Shown: positions 10,671-21,002 of the stretch, piece by piece
Numbering within the stretch: the first letter of the stretch is position 1
How the letters are laid out: every line of letters starts with the position of its first letter
Origin: Uranotaenia lowii
Taxonomy: Eukaryota > Arthropoda > Insecta > Diptera > Culicidae
Assembly: GCF_029784155.1 (NCBI RefSeq)
Contig: NC_073692.1
Span: 70,134,012 to 70,198,011, forward strand
Length of the DNA stretch: 64,000 bases
Direction of reading: 5' to 3'
Program-made: the position numbers and the translations under genes
The notes under the pieces: model-generated
Told to the model about the DNA's origin: nothing
Databases searched by the model: none
Seen by the model: only the letters and a program-made list of their open reading frames with translations

Positions 10671-10966
10671 TTCAACTACTGACTTCAGTGCGGTTGGTGA
10701 CGATAGGCTATTTATTAGTTGCTTCGAAATGTTTGTATCATAATCTACTGGGAATAAACTAGCGTGGAATATGAAACATGTTGACAAAACTGACATTTTA
10801 ACAGCTCCCTGAAGTGTTTGGGCAACTTTCATTGTTCGCTTGTCGAACAATTTTTAGCAGCTCAATCCTAGCTACATCGATTTTGTATTCTTAATTTTTA
10901 CATTTTTAAGCCTTGAGCATCGATAAAATAAAATAAAATAAATCTCTTTTATAGAAGAACTAGCTG
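10671..10966. other. 5' flank of IR paralog B with (TAAAA)n tract
   Basis: AT-rich upstream region of the minus-strand IR gene. A short ATAAAATAAAATAAAATAAA tract at about 10923-10942, of the type left by a non-LTR tail, precedes the S-family start. Confidence 0.4.
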
Positions 10967-11796
10967 ACCCGGTGTGCTTTGCTACACCCTTCAAAAATAA
11001 ATGATATTTTCAGAAATAATTCAAATTTTTATTGTTTTGTAAGCAGTATTTTAAACCAAATTATTACATAATTCAAAAGCAACCGTTATACAATGAGAGC
11101 GGCAGCTGGAGTGACTTAAATTCTATTTTTCCCTCTCTACACTGCACAGTGGTGCAGAACATCAATCTAGCTGTACGAAATTAATAGCGCCCAGGGATGA
11201 AGAGATAGACATTCGGTGTCTTCAGCAACATTGTTCAATTTTACATGGAGCATATTCTAGTATCAAAATTTTTGCCAAGGGGTCCACCAATAGCGAGATA
11301 AAAATGCTAACTTTTTTGTTTTTCAAATTAGGGCTTTGATGTCTTCGACAAAGTTGTTTATTTAATCAAAATACATAAGTTTGTTGAATATGTCAAAGTC
11401 CCATCACATCACCCTCAGAAGTCACAGTCAAAGTAAAAAAAAATCTCATGAAAAAACAGTTTTTTGAACCTGACACGTTGTAGATTGGATGAAATGGTTC
11501 GCTGTCTTTGAAACAAAGTTGTAACAAGCCACGATCTACAATTGTCTCATACATTATGACGGGTTTAAAAGTTGCTGAAGCTCTATAGAAAGCATTTAGT
11601 GTATTTTATTGGCAATTTTGGAAGGCTCGTCCATCAAAAAGTGCACATTTTCGCAATACCCCCTTTTTTGTGATTATTTTTGATGATAAGCGGAACCATT
11701 TCCATTTGAAATTAGCGGGGAAATCGGTGGAACTAGTAGAGATTTGAATGATTGAAAATACACTTTTTGTATAAAAATTACCTATTTTACTTATAG

Positions 11797-12160
11797 AAAA
11801 ACCGTTGAAAACATTTAATTTATTAATAAACTGTTGCAGTTTTCCTTTATATAGTTTGTTTTATTAAAAGACGTTAAAATTCGATTTTTCAAATCATTTA
11901 AACTCGAAAAAAATCATGGAACTAAACTGTTAAATTGGGTAGAAGCAGTTATATTGTACTGGCAAAACCGGTTCTATTATTCATTTATATGATATCCAAT
12001 ACTTATTTAGTGCTCTACCAAATTTAACAGATTAGTTCCATTAATGTATTTGGAGTTTAAATTATTTAAAAAAAAGAATTTTAATGTCTTTTAATAAAAC
12101 AAACTATATGAAGGAAAAATGCAACAGTTTATTAATAAATTAAATGTTTTCAACGGTTTT
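11797..12160. mobile_element. 364-bp foldback inside the long-TIR element
   Basis: The left arm starts AAACCGTTGAAAACATTTAA and the right arm ends with its complement ..TTAAATGTTTTCAACGGTTT. Arms of ~140 bp are separated by ~70 bp and contain the matching block AAACTGTTGCA / TGCAACAGTTT. No ORF is present. Confidence 0.75.
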
Positions 12161-12555
12161 GCCTTTCTAACAGAAAGGTTTGGTTATCGGTCGATTTGAG
12201 AGATCATTAATTATGGGTCTTAGACATACCTTTATAGGTACCTATCGACTCAGCTCGACGAGTTCTGTTGATGTCCGTGGATTTGTATGTGCCATTTTAA
12301 AAATGTCTAGAACGTTTTTGCGAAACTGGGCTGCACAATTAAAATGATTTTAGTCTCAAAAGAATGCATTTTTTTTTCTACACAACCCTTTCAAAAACGG
12401 GAAAAAAACAAAATAGTTGAAACCGTTTTCTTTACCAAATACATATCATACTTATTATGGCATAAAAAAAAGTTGCTAGTGGCGCCTCGAAGCAGCAGCA
12501 CCAGCAATCATTTATAAATTGAAGATAATCAAAATAAAAAAATAATATTTTTATT

Positions 12556-12627
12556 AACTCGAGAATTGAACCAAAACCCTTCAGATCCCAAGTTGCAAGC
12601 GCTATCCAATAAACCATCGGCACGCTT
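12556..12627 (-). ncRNA. tRNA-derived SINE-like segment in R copy 1
   Basis: On the minus strand, GATGGTTTATTGGATAGCGC resembles a pol III A box in a D-arm, and GGTTCAATTCTCGAG resembles a B box/T-arm about 30 nt later, with GGGATCTGAAGG between. The acceptor ends do not pair well, so this is a SINE head or tRNA pseudogene and not a functional tRNA. Equivalent copies: 13328-13399 and 16680-16751. Confidence 0.55.
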
Positions 12628-12800
12628 GATTGAAAGCGGCTCAAACTCAAATAGGTAAAAGGCATTACTAAGACGCACCGTGGTCTGGGCAGTTTCTCAG
12701 TCTGCTGGGGCAAATACGGCAACAGTGTTTATATCTTACACTTCTTGCTTTTCAATGCAGCAAATGGCGGATGGGCGTTTCCTTCAGAGTCCGCCATGCC

Positions 12801-12842
12801 TATAGACATTATAATTTCATTTATGAAATTATAGTGTCTAAA
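12801..12842. mobile_element. 42-bp hairpin flanked by 8-bp direct repeats
   Basis: The stem TAGACATTATAATTTCAT / ATGAAATTATAGTGTCTA (12803-12840) is flanked by GCCATGCC on both sides (12793-12800 and 12843-12850). An 8-bp target duplication around a minute palindrome suggests a very short hAT-like derivative or excision product. The same structure is carried in R copies 2 (13573-13614) and 3 (16925-16966). Confidence 0.5.
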
Positions 12843-12931
12843 GCCATGCCGGGTGTCAACAAAATGCAGAGCCGTACAGGAAACTGCGTTGGGGGGGAAT
12901 TTATATGAAGATCTTATGACCCTCGTTTTTT

Positions 12932-13703
12932 TGCCTTTCTAACAGAAAGGTTTGGTTATCGGTCGATTTGAGAGATCATTAATTATGGGTCTTAGACATA
13001 CCTTTATAGGTACCTATCGACTCAGCTCGACGAGTTCTGTTGATGTCCGTGGATTTGTATGTGCCATTTTAAAAATGTCTAGAACGTTTTTGCGAAACTG
13101 GGCTGCACAATTAAAATGATTTTAGTCTCAAAAGAATGCATTTTTTTTTCTACACAACCCTTTCAAAAACGGGAAAAAAACAAAATAGTTGAAACCGTTT
13201 TCTTTACCAAATACATATCATACTTATTATGGCATAAAAAAAAGTTGCTAGTGGCGCCTCGAAGCAGCAGCACCAGCAATCATTTATAAATTGAAGATAA
13301 TCAAAATAAAAAAATAATATTTTTATTAACTCGAGAATTGAACCAAAACCCTTCAGATCCCAAGTTGCAAGCGCTATCCAATAAACCATCGGCACGCTTG
13401 ATTGAAAGCGGCTCAAACTCAAATAGGTAAAAGGCATTACTAAGACGCACCGTGGTCTGGGCAGTTTCTCAGTCTGCTGGGGCAAATACGGCAACAGTGT
13501 TTATATCTTACACTTCTTGCTTTTCAATGCAGCAAATGGCGGATGGGCGTTTCCTTCAGAGTCCGCCATGCCTATAGACATTATAATTTCATTTATGAAA
13601 TTATAGTGTCTAAAGCCATGCCGGGTGTCAACAAAATGCAGAGCCGTACAGGAAACTGCGTTGGGGGGGAATTTATATGAAGATCTTATGACCCTCGTTT
13701 TTT
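12932..13703. repeat. R repeat copy 2 (772 bp)
   Basis: Matches R copy 1 at a 772-bp offset and lies directly in tandem with it. It opens the first unit of the 3.4-kb duplication. Confidence 0.88.
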
Positions 13704-13857
13704 TTACTCGTGTTGAAGAATGAACTTATGTTTTTTTTTTCATTTCTACATACTCATACATAATTTAGATTCAATTTCAGATGCAGAATTCAGATTCAGT
13801 TTTCAAATTCAGGATACAGGTTTAGGAATCAGAATTCAGGATTCAAAATTCAGAATT

Positions 13858-14563
13858 CAAAATTCAGATTCAGAACTCATATTCAGATTCAGAATTTAGA
13901 TTCAGAATTCAGATTCAGAATTCAGATTAAGAATTCAGATTCAGAATTCAGATTCAGAATTCAGATTCAGAATTCAGATTCAGAATTCAGATTCAGAATT
14001 CAGATTCAGAATTCAGATTCAGAATTCAGATTCAGAATTCAGATTCAGAATTCAGATTCAGAATTCAGATTCAGAATTCAGATTCAGAATTCAGATTCAG
14101 AATTCAGATTCAGAATTCAGATTCAGAATTCAGATTCAGAATTCAGATTCAGAATTCAGATTCAGAATTCAGATTCAGAATTCAGATTCAGAATTCAGAT
14201 TCAGAATTCAGATTCAGAATTCAGATTCAGAATTCAGATTCAGAATTCAGATTCAGAATTCAGATTCAGAATTCAGATTCAGAATTCAGATTCAGAATTC
14301 AGATTCAGAATTCAGATTCAGAATTCAGATTCAGAATTCAGATTCAGAATTCAGATTCAGAATTCAGATTCAGAATTCAGATTCAGATTCAGAATTCAGA
14401 TTCAGAATTCAGATTCAGAATTCAGATTCAGAATTCAGATTCAGAATTCAGATTCAGAATTCAGATTCAGAATTCAGAATCAGAATTCAGATTCAGAATT
14501 CAGATTCAGAATTCAGATTCAGAATTCAGAATCAGAATTCAGATTCAGAATTCAGATTCAGAA
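13858..14563 (+). repeat. 13-bp satellite (GATTCAGAATTCA)n, array 1
   Basis: About 54 units of GATTCAGAATTCA with degraded units at the left edge. A few units have AATCAG in place of GATTCAG near the right edge. The unit contains an EcoRI site. 13 is not a multiple of 3, so all frames read the same periodic SDSEFRFRIQIQN and the long ORF is not evidence of a gene. Confidence 0.95.
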
Positions 14564-15060
14564 TTTTTGTAAATTTATTTTCGGCATATCGGTGAAAAAT
14601 TTAGATTCATGGAGAAAGAATATCAGAATTAAAAATTGATGAAGCTGGATGTTGCGAGGTAAAGTATGGTGTACGTTAATAAATTTTTGCGAGGTAAAGT
14701 ATGGTGTACGTTAATAAATTTTCCTTGCAAAAATGTTCTTTCGCTCTTTTCATCATCCGTAAAATTTCTCCTCACTTTATCAATTTTCAATTCTGGAATT
14801 GTTTCTCCAAGAATACCAATTTGCACAGTTTTTGATAAATTTGCGATGACTTAAAGATCATTACGCATGAAAACACGATTTTGTTTTGTGAAAACTTTTT
14901 TTCACAATTTTTCTGAAATTAAGTTTGCTGCATACTTTTAGGGGTAAAACCATACTATTAAAAGTTGTAAAATCCGAAATCATAAAAAAAAAATTGGATG
15001 AAAGAAATTTCAATGTTGAAAACCGTGTGATGCAAAACAATCAAAATGAGATTTACAAGA
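14564..15060. other. Spacer between 13-bp arrays, unit A
   Basis: ~500 bp of AT-rich unique sequence, duplicated at 17996-18462 in unit B. It includes a 34-bp local direct repeat around GAGGTAAAGTATGGTGTACG, present twice here and once in B. No gene is seen. Confidence 0.6.
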
Positions 15061-15790
15061 TTAAGAATTCAGATTCAGAATTCAGATTCAGAATTCAGAT
15101 TCAGAATTCAGATTCAGAATTCAGATTCAGAATTCAGATTCAGAATTCAGATTCAGAATTCAGATTCAGAATTCAGATTCAGAATTCAGATTCAGAATTC
15201 AGATTCAGAATTCAGATTCAGAATTCAGATTCAGAATTCAGATTCAGAATTCAGATTCAGAATTCAGATCCAGAATTCAGATTCAGAATTCATATTCAGA
15301 ATTCAGATTCAGAATTCAGATTCAGAATTCCGATTCAGAATTCAGATTCAGAATTCAGATTCAGAATTCAGATTCAGAATTCAGATTCAGAATTCAGATT
15401 CAGAATTCAGATTCAGAATTCAGATTCAGAATTCAGATTCAGAATTCAGATTCAGAATTCAGATTCAGAATTCAGATTCAGAATTTAGATTCAGAATTCA
15501 GATTCAGAATTCAGATTCAGAATTCAGATTCAGAATTCAGATTCAGAATTCAGATTCAGAATTCAGATTCAGAATTCAGATTCAGAATTAAGATTCAGAA
15601 TTCAGATTCAGAATTCAGAATTCAGATTCAGAATTCAGATTCAGAATTCAGATTCAGAACTCAGATTCAGAATTCAGATTCAGAATTCAGATTCAGAATT
15701 CAGATTCAGAATTCAGATTCAGAATTCAGATTCAGAATACAGATTTAGAATTCAAATTCAGAGTTCAGATTCAGAATTCAGATTGAGAAT
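15061..15790 (+). repeat. 13-bp satellite (GATTCAGAATTCA)n, array 2
   Basis: About 56 units in the same orientation as array 1, with marker variants (GATCCAG, CATATTCAG, CCGATTCAG near 15267-15330) that recur in array 4. This shows that the array pair was duplicated as a block. Confidence 0.95.
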
Positions 15791-16281
15791 TCAGATTTAG
15801 AATTCTGATTAAGAATTTGGATTAAAGATCAACCTGGAATTTGAAATTGGAACTTATATTCAAATATTAGACTAAGTGTTGTAACTCAAAATTCAAACTT
15901 TAGAATCAGAATAAGATTTCAGATTTAGTTTACAGAATGAGATTAATCATTTAATAGTCATATTACTTTCCCCTCCTTTTGTGGGAATTTTTCCTCTATG
16001 CATGGTTGAGCTCTAAAAAAGGTATCATGCTAGGGCACGCGTCACGGCTATCCATCAATATTGTAGTTGGTTTTACTTATTCAGTAAAAAAAAAGCATAA
16101 AAAAACAGTAAGATTCGAACCGTGACCAGCAACGTGAAAGTTCTGGTTGCTACCACGGCACCATTTCAGCGTGTTATAAATCTTGGAAATTCTACTGTTT
16201 AAATACCATTCTTTCCATACATAAAATGAGCTCCTTACATACCAGTTCGCTTTTCCCCAAAAAAACGTATCAGGCATCATT
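15791..16281. other. Spacer with tRNA-like segment, unit A
   Basis: Array remnants give way to ~470 bp of AT-rich sequence. On the minus strand at ~16108-16172, GGTGCCGTGGTAGCAACC (A-box-like) and GGTCACGGTTCGAATCT (B-box-like) form a tRNA-like SINE head. The equivalent in unit B is ~19555-19619. Confidence 0.6.
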
Positions 16282-17053
16282 TTTGCCTTTCTAACAGAAA
16301 GGTTTGGTTATCGGTCGATTTGAGAGATCATTAATTATGGGTCTTAGACATACCTTTATAGGTACCTATCGACTCAGCTCGACGAGTTCTGTTGATGTCC
16401 GTGGATTTGTATGTGCCATTTTAAAAATGTCTAGAACGTTTTTGCGAAACTGGGCTGCACAATTAAAATGATTTTAGTCTCAAAAGAATGCATTTTTTTT
16501 TCTACACAACCCTTTCAAAAACGGGAAAAAAACAAAATAGTTGAAACCGTTTTCTTTACCAAATACATATCATACTTATTATGGCATAAAAAAAAGTTGC
16601 TAGTGGCGCCTCGAAGCAGCAGCACCAGCAATCATTTATAAATTGAAGATAATCAAAATAAAAAAATAATATTTTTATTAACTCGAGAATTGAACCAAAA
16701 CCCTTCAGATCCCAAGTTGCAAGCGCTATCCAATAAACCATCGGCACGCTTGATTGAAAGCGGCTCAAACTCAAATAGGTAAAAGGCATTACTAAGACGC
16801 ACCGTGGTCTGGGCAGTTTCTCAGTCTGCTGGGGCAAATACGGCAACAGTGTTTATATCTTACACTTCTTGCTTTTCAATGCAGCAAATGGCGGATGGGC
16901 GTTTCCTTCAGAGTCCGCCATGCCTATAGACATTATAATTTCATTTATGAAATTATAGTGTCTAAAGCCATGCCGGGTGTCAACAAAATGCAGAGCCGTA
17001 CAGGAAACTGCGTTGGGGGGGAATTTATATGAAGATCTTATGACCCTCGTTTT
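16282..17053. repeat. R repeat copy 3 (772 bp)
   Basis: Matches R copies 1 and 2 (offset 4124 bp from copy 1) and opens unit B. It directly abuts the end of unit A, which marks the duplication joint. Confidence 0.88.
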
Positions 17054-17214
17054 TTTTACTCGTGTTGAAGAATGAATTTATGTTTTTTTTTTCATTTCTA
17101 CATACTCATACATAATTTAGATTCAATTTCAGATGCAGAATTCAGATTCAGTTTTCAAATTCAGGATACAGGTTTAGGAATCAGAATTCAGGATTCAAAA
17201 TTCAGAATTCAAAA

Positions 17215-17995
17215 TTCAGATTCAGAACTCATATTCAGATTCAGAATTTAGATTCAGAATTCAGATTCAGAATTCAGATTAAGAATTCAGATTCAGAATT
17301 CAGATTCAGAATTCAGATTCAGAATTCAGATTCAGAATTCAGATTCAGAATTCAGATTCAGAATTCAGATTCAGAATTCAGATTCAGAATTCAGATTCAG
17401 AATTCAGATTCAGAATTCAGATTCAGAATTCAGATTCAGAATTCAGATTCAGAATTCAGATTCAGAATTCAGATTCAGAATTCAGATTCAGAATTCAGAT
17501 TCAGAATTCAGATTCAGAATTCAGATTCAGAATTCAGATTCAGAATTCAGATTCAGAATTCAGATTCAGAATTCAGATTCAGAATTCAGATTCAGAATTC
17601 AGATTCAGAATTCAGATTCAGAATTCAGATTCAGAATTCAGATTCAGAATTCAGATTCAGAATTCAGATTCAGAATTCAGATTCAGAATTCAGATTCAGA
17701 ATTCAGATTCAGAATTCAGATTCAGATTCAGAATTCAGATTCAGAATTCAGATTCAGAATTCAGATTCAGAATTCAGATTCAGAATTCAGATTCAGAATT
17801 CAGATTCAGAATTCAGATTCAGAATTCAGATTCAGAATTCAGATTCAGAATTCAGATTCAGAATTCAGATTCAGAATTCAGATTCAGAATTCAGAATCAG
17901 AATTCAGATTCAGAATTCAGATTCAGAATTCAGATTCAGAATTCAGATTCAGAATTCAGAATCAGAATTCAGATTCAGAATTCAGATTCAGAATT
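17215..17995 (+). repeat. 13-bp satellite array 3 (unit B counterpart of array 1)
   Basis: About 60 GATTCAGAATTCA units with the same marker variants as array 1, slightly expanded. Confidence 0.95.
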
Positions 17996-18462
17996 TTTGT
18001 AAATTTATTTTCGGCATATCGGTGAAAAATTTAGATTCATGGAGAAAGAATATCAGAATTAAAAATTGATGAAGCTGGATGTTGCGAGGTAAAGTATGGT
18101 GTACGTTAATAAATTTTCCTTGCAAAAATGTTCTTTCGCTCTTTTCATCATCCGTAAAATTTCTCCTCACTTTATCAATTTTCAATTGTGGAATTGTTTC
18201 TCCAAGAATACCAATTTGCACAGTTTTTGATAAATTTGCGATGACTTAAAGATCATTACGCATGAAAACACGATTTTGTTTTGTGAAAACTTTTTTTCAC
18301 AATTTTTCTGAAATTAAGTTTGCTGCATACTTTTAGGGGTAAAACCATACTATTAAAAGTTGTAAAATCCGAAATCATAAAAAAAAATTTGGATGAAAGA
18401 AATTTCAATGTTGAAAACCGTGTGATGCAAAACAATCAAAATGAGATTTACAAGATTAAGAA
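17996..18462. other. Spacer between 13-bp arrays, unit B
   Basis: Counterpart of 14564-15060, lacking the 34-bp local duplication. No gene is seen. Confidence 0.6.
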
Positions 18463-19235
18463 TTCAGATTCAGAATTCAGATTCAGAATTCAGATTCAGA
18501 ATTCAGATTCAGAATTCAGATTCAGAATTCAGATTCAGAATTCAGATTCAGAATTCAGATTCAGAATTCAGATTCAGAATTCAGATTCAGAATTCAGATT
18601 CAGAATTCAGATTCAGAATTCAGATTCAGAATTCAGATTCAGAATTCAGATTCAGAATTCAGATTCAGAATTCAGATCCAGAATTCAGATTCAGAATTCA
18701 TATTCAGAATTCAGATTCAGAATTCAGATTCAGAATTCCGATTCAGAATTCAGATTCAGAATTCAGATTCAGAATTCAGATTCAGAATTCAGATTCAGAA
18801 TTCAGATTCAGAATTCAGATTCAGAATTCAGATTCAGAATTCAGATTCAGAATTCAGATTCAGAATTCAGATTCAGAATTCAGATTCAGAATTCAGATTC
18901 AGAATTCAGATTCAGAATTTAGATTCAGAATTCAGATTCAGAATTCAGATTCAGAATTCAGATTCAGAATTCAGATTCAGAATTCTGATTCAGAATTCAG
19001 ATTCAGAATTAAGATTCAGAATTCAGATTCAGAATTCAGAATTCAGATTCAGAATTCAGATTCAGAATTCAGATTCAGAACTCAGATTCAGAATTCAGAT
19101 TCAGAATTCAGATTCAGAATTCAGATTCAGAATTCAGATTCAGAATTCAGATTCAGAATTCAGATTCAGAATTCAGATTCAGAATACAGATTTAGAATTC
19201 AAATTCAGAGTTCAGATTCAGAATTCAGATTGAGA
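18463..19235 (+). repeat. 13-bp satellite array 4 (unit B counterpart of array 2)
   Basis: About 59 units, with the shared GATCCAG and CATATTCAG markers of array 2 plus a private CTGATTCAG variant near 18985. Confidence 0.95.
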
Positions 19236-19731
19236 ATTCAGATTTAGAATTCTGATTAAGAATTTGGATTAAAGATCAACCTGGAATTTGAAATTGGAAC
19301 TTATATTCAAATATTAGACTAAGTGTTGTAACTCAAAATTCAAACTTTAGAATCAGAATAAGATTTCAGATTTAGTTTACAGAATGAGATTAATCATTTA
19401 ATAGTCATATTACTTTCCCCTCCTTTTGTGGGAATTTTTCCTCTATGCATGGTTGAGCTCTAAAAAAGGTATCATGCTAGGGCACGCGTCACGGCTATCC
19501 ATCAATATTGTAGTTGGTTTTACTTATTCAGTAAAAAAAAAGCATAAAAAAACAGTAAGATTCGAACCGTGACCAGCAACGTGAAAGTTCTGGTTGCTAC
19601 CACGGCACCATTTCAGCGTGTTATAAATCTTGGAAATTCTACTGTTTAAATACCATTCTTTCCATACATAAAATGAGCTCCTTACATACCAGTTCACTTT
19701 TCCCCAAAAAAACGTATCAGGCATCATTTTT
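19236..19731. other. Spacer with tRNA-like segment, unit B
   Basis: Counterpart of 15791-16281, differing by a G/A change near 19695. Contains the tRNA-like segment at ~19555-19619 on the minus strand. Confidence 0.6.
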
Positions 19732-21002
19732 TTATATTGAGATTGGAATTTTTCGTGTTTGAATATCTGAAATCATACTTATATGATTCAGAGGGAAGGA
19801 ATCTATCATGTATATTCTATATTATTTTATATATTTCCAAATATAATTTAAACTCTGTTAGAAAGGCTCCAATCCACTGTTAAGTGTATTAAATCGGGTT
19901 TTTATATAGGCAAAATAGGTTTTTTATACAAAAAGTGTATTTTCAATCTTTTAAATCTCTACCAGTTCCACCGATTTCCCCGTTAATTTCAAATGGAAAT
20001 GGTACCGCTTATCATCAAAAATAATCACAAAAAAGGGGGTATTGCGAAAATGTGCACTTTTTGATGGAGGAGCCTTCATAAATTGCCAATAAAATACACT
20101 AAATGATTTCTATAGAGCTTCAGCAACTTTTAAACCCATCATAATGTATGAGACAATTGTAGATCGTGGCTTGTTACAACTTTGTTTCAAAGACAGCGAA
20201 CCATTTCATCCAATTTACAACGTGTCAGGTTCAAAAAACTGTTTTTTCATGAGATTTTTTTTTACTTTGACTGTAACTTCTGAGGGTGATGTGATGGGAC
20301 TTTGACATATTCAACAAACTTATGTATTTTGATTAAATAAACAACTTTGTCGAAGACATCAAAGCCCTAATTTGAAAAACAAAAAAGTTAGCATTTTTAT
20401 CTCGCTATTGGTGGACCCCTTGGCAAAAATTTTGATATTAGAATATGCTCCATGTAAAATTGAACAATGTTGCTGAAGACACCGAATGTCTATCTCTTCA
20501 TCCCTGGGCGCTATTAATTTCGTACAGCTAGATTGATGTTCTGCACCACTGTGCACTGTAAATCGTGAAGGTCTATAACAATCGTAGAAAAATGTCCCGT
20601 AACCAAATACCTTTCCATGCCATATATGTTTCCATTTGTTGGCTTCGTTAGCATTAATTGAGAACTTATGCTAACAAAATTGTATTGGGGTCACCTCCCT
20701 CCTCCTATGTACCTACTCACTGAAAGGAGGATGGTGTGTCAGATAATCATAGAATCATATCAAAATGCTTTTCCATGTTAAGTTTTGTCCATTTTTCGGA
20801 TTTTATAAAAAAAAAGTTAAATATAAGCTTTCCTCTTCCCTTCCTGTATTCCCAATTCTATTCTCTTATTGCCAGAAAGGAATTGTTTCACATAAGGCTA
20901 TGATTATTTAGTATCCGGGCACTTTATTTCAGTGATATCTACGTTAATAGAGCTCGGATATGCAAAACTTTAGTATCGTTGTGTTGGTTATGAAAAGGAC
21001 TA

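Larger units (their letters stand above)
12161..12931. repeat. R repeat copy 1 (~772 bp) with tRNA-like segment and hairpin
   Basis: Begins GCCTTTCTAACAGAAAGG, itself a palindrome, and ends GACCCTCGTTTT. Contains TACCTATCGACTCAGCTCGA, a motif common in mosquito dispersed repeats. It also has a minus-strand tRNA-like segment (~12556-12627) and a 42-bp hairpin (12801-12842). A 96-aa minus-strand ORF recurs identically in all three copies, but identity at DNA level explains this and it resembles no protein I know. Confidence 0.85.
12932..16281. repeat. Segmental tandem duplication, unit A (~3.35 kb)
   Basis: Order: R copy 2, 13-bp array 1, a non-repetitive ~500 bp spacer, 13-bp array 2, a second spacer and a tRNA-like segment. 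Unit B (16282-19731) has the same order. Outside the arrays the two differ by few changes, for example C/T near 13722 against 17081, C/G near 14793 against 18187, and an extra ~34-bp direct repeat at 14662-14727 in A only. Confidence 0.88.
16282..19731. repeat. Segmental tandem duplication, unit B (~3.45 kb)
   Basis: Same order of parts as unit A. It is ~100 bp longer, mainly from more 13-bp units. A non-duplicated ~165 bp tail follows (19732-19894) that contains the inverted R end CTGTTAGAAAGGC at ~19857, so the duplicated block is bracketed by R-type ends. Confidence 0.88.
11140..20558. mobile_element. 9.4-kb TA-flanked element with ~660-bp terminal inverted repeats
   Basis: The left arm (11140-~11803) and right arm (~19895-20558) are reverse complements with scattered mismatches. 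The ends are CACTGCACAGTGGTGCAGAA on the left and its near-complement on the right, with TA immediately outside (11138-11139 and 20559-20560). The host S sequence resumes beyond. TA duplication suggests a Tc1/mariner-type foldback. No transposase is visible. Inside are a 364-bp foldback, three 0.77-kb R repeats and a ~3.4-kb tandem duplication with 13-bp arrays, so most of the internal length is later insertion or duplication. Confidence 0.7.

Noticed and set aside
10671..10850. 60-residue N-terminal extension of IR paralog B
   Set aside because: The internal Met gives a signal peptide and the same 615-aa length as paralog A. The extension has no counterpart.
13858..15790. CRISPR-like array
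   Set aside because: Units are contiguous with no unique spacers, the context is eukaryotic and no cas genes are present.
12432..16846. Three identical 96-aa minus-strand ORFs in the R repeats
   Set aside because: Identity is explained by recent DNA duplication. The ORF overlaps a tRNA-like segment and matches no known family.
13858..19235. 13-bp satellite as a heat-shock element array
   Set aside because: GAA and TTC words occur, but their spacing is 0 or 1 nt instead of the 2-nt gap needed for HSF.
14925..19247. 187-268 codon ORFs of SDSEFRFRIQIQN repeats
   Set aside because: Product of the stop-free 13-bp satellite. Different frames give the same periodic peptide.
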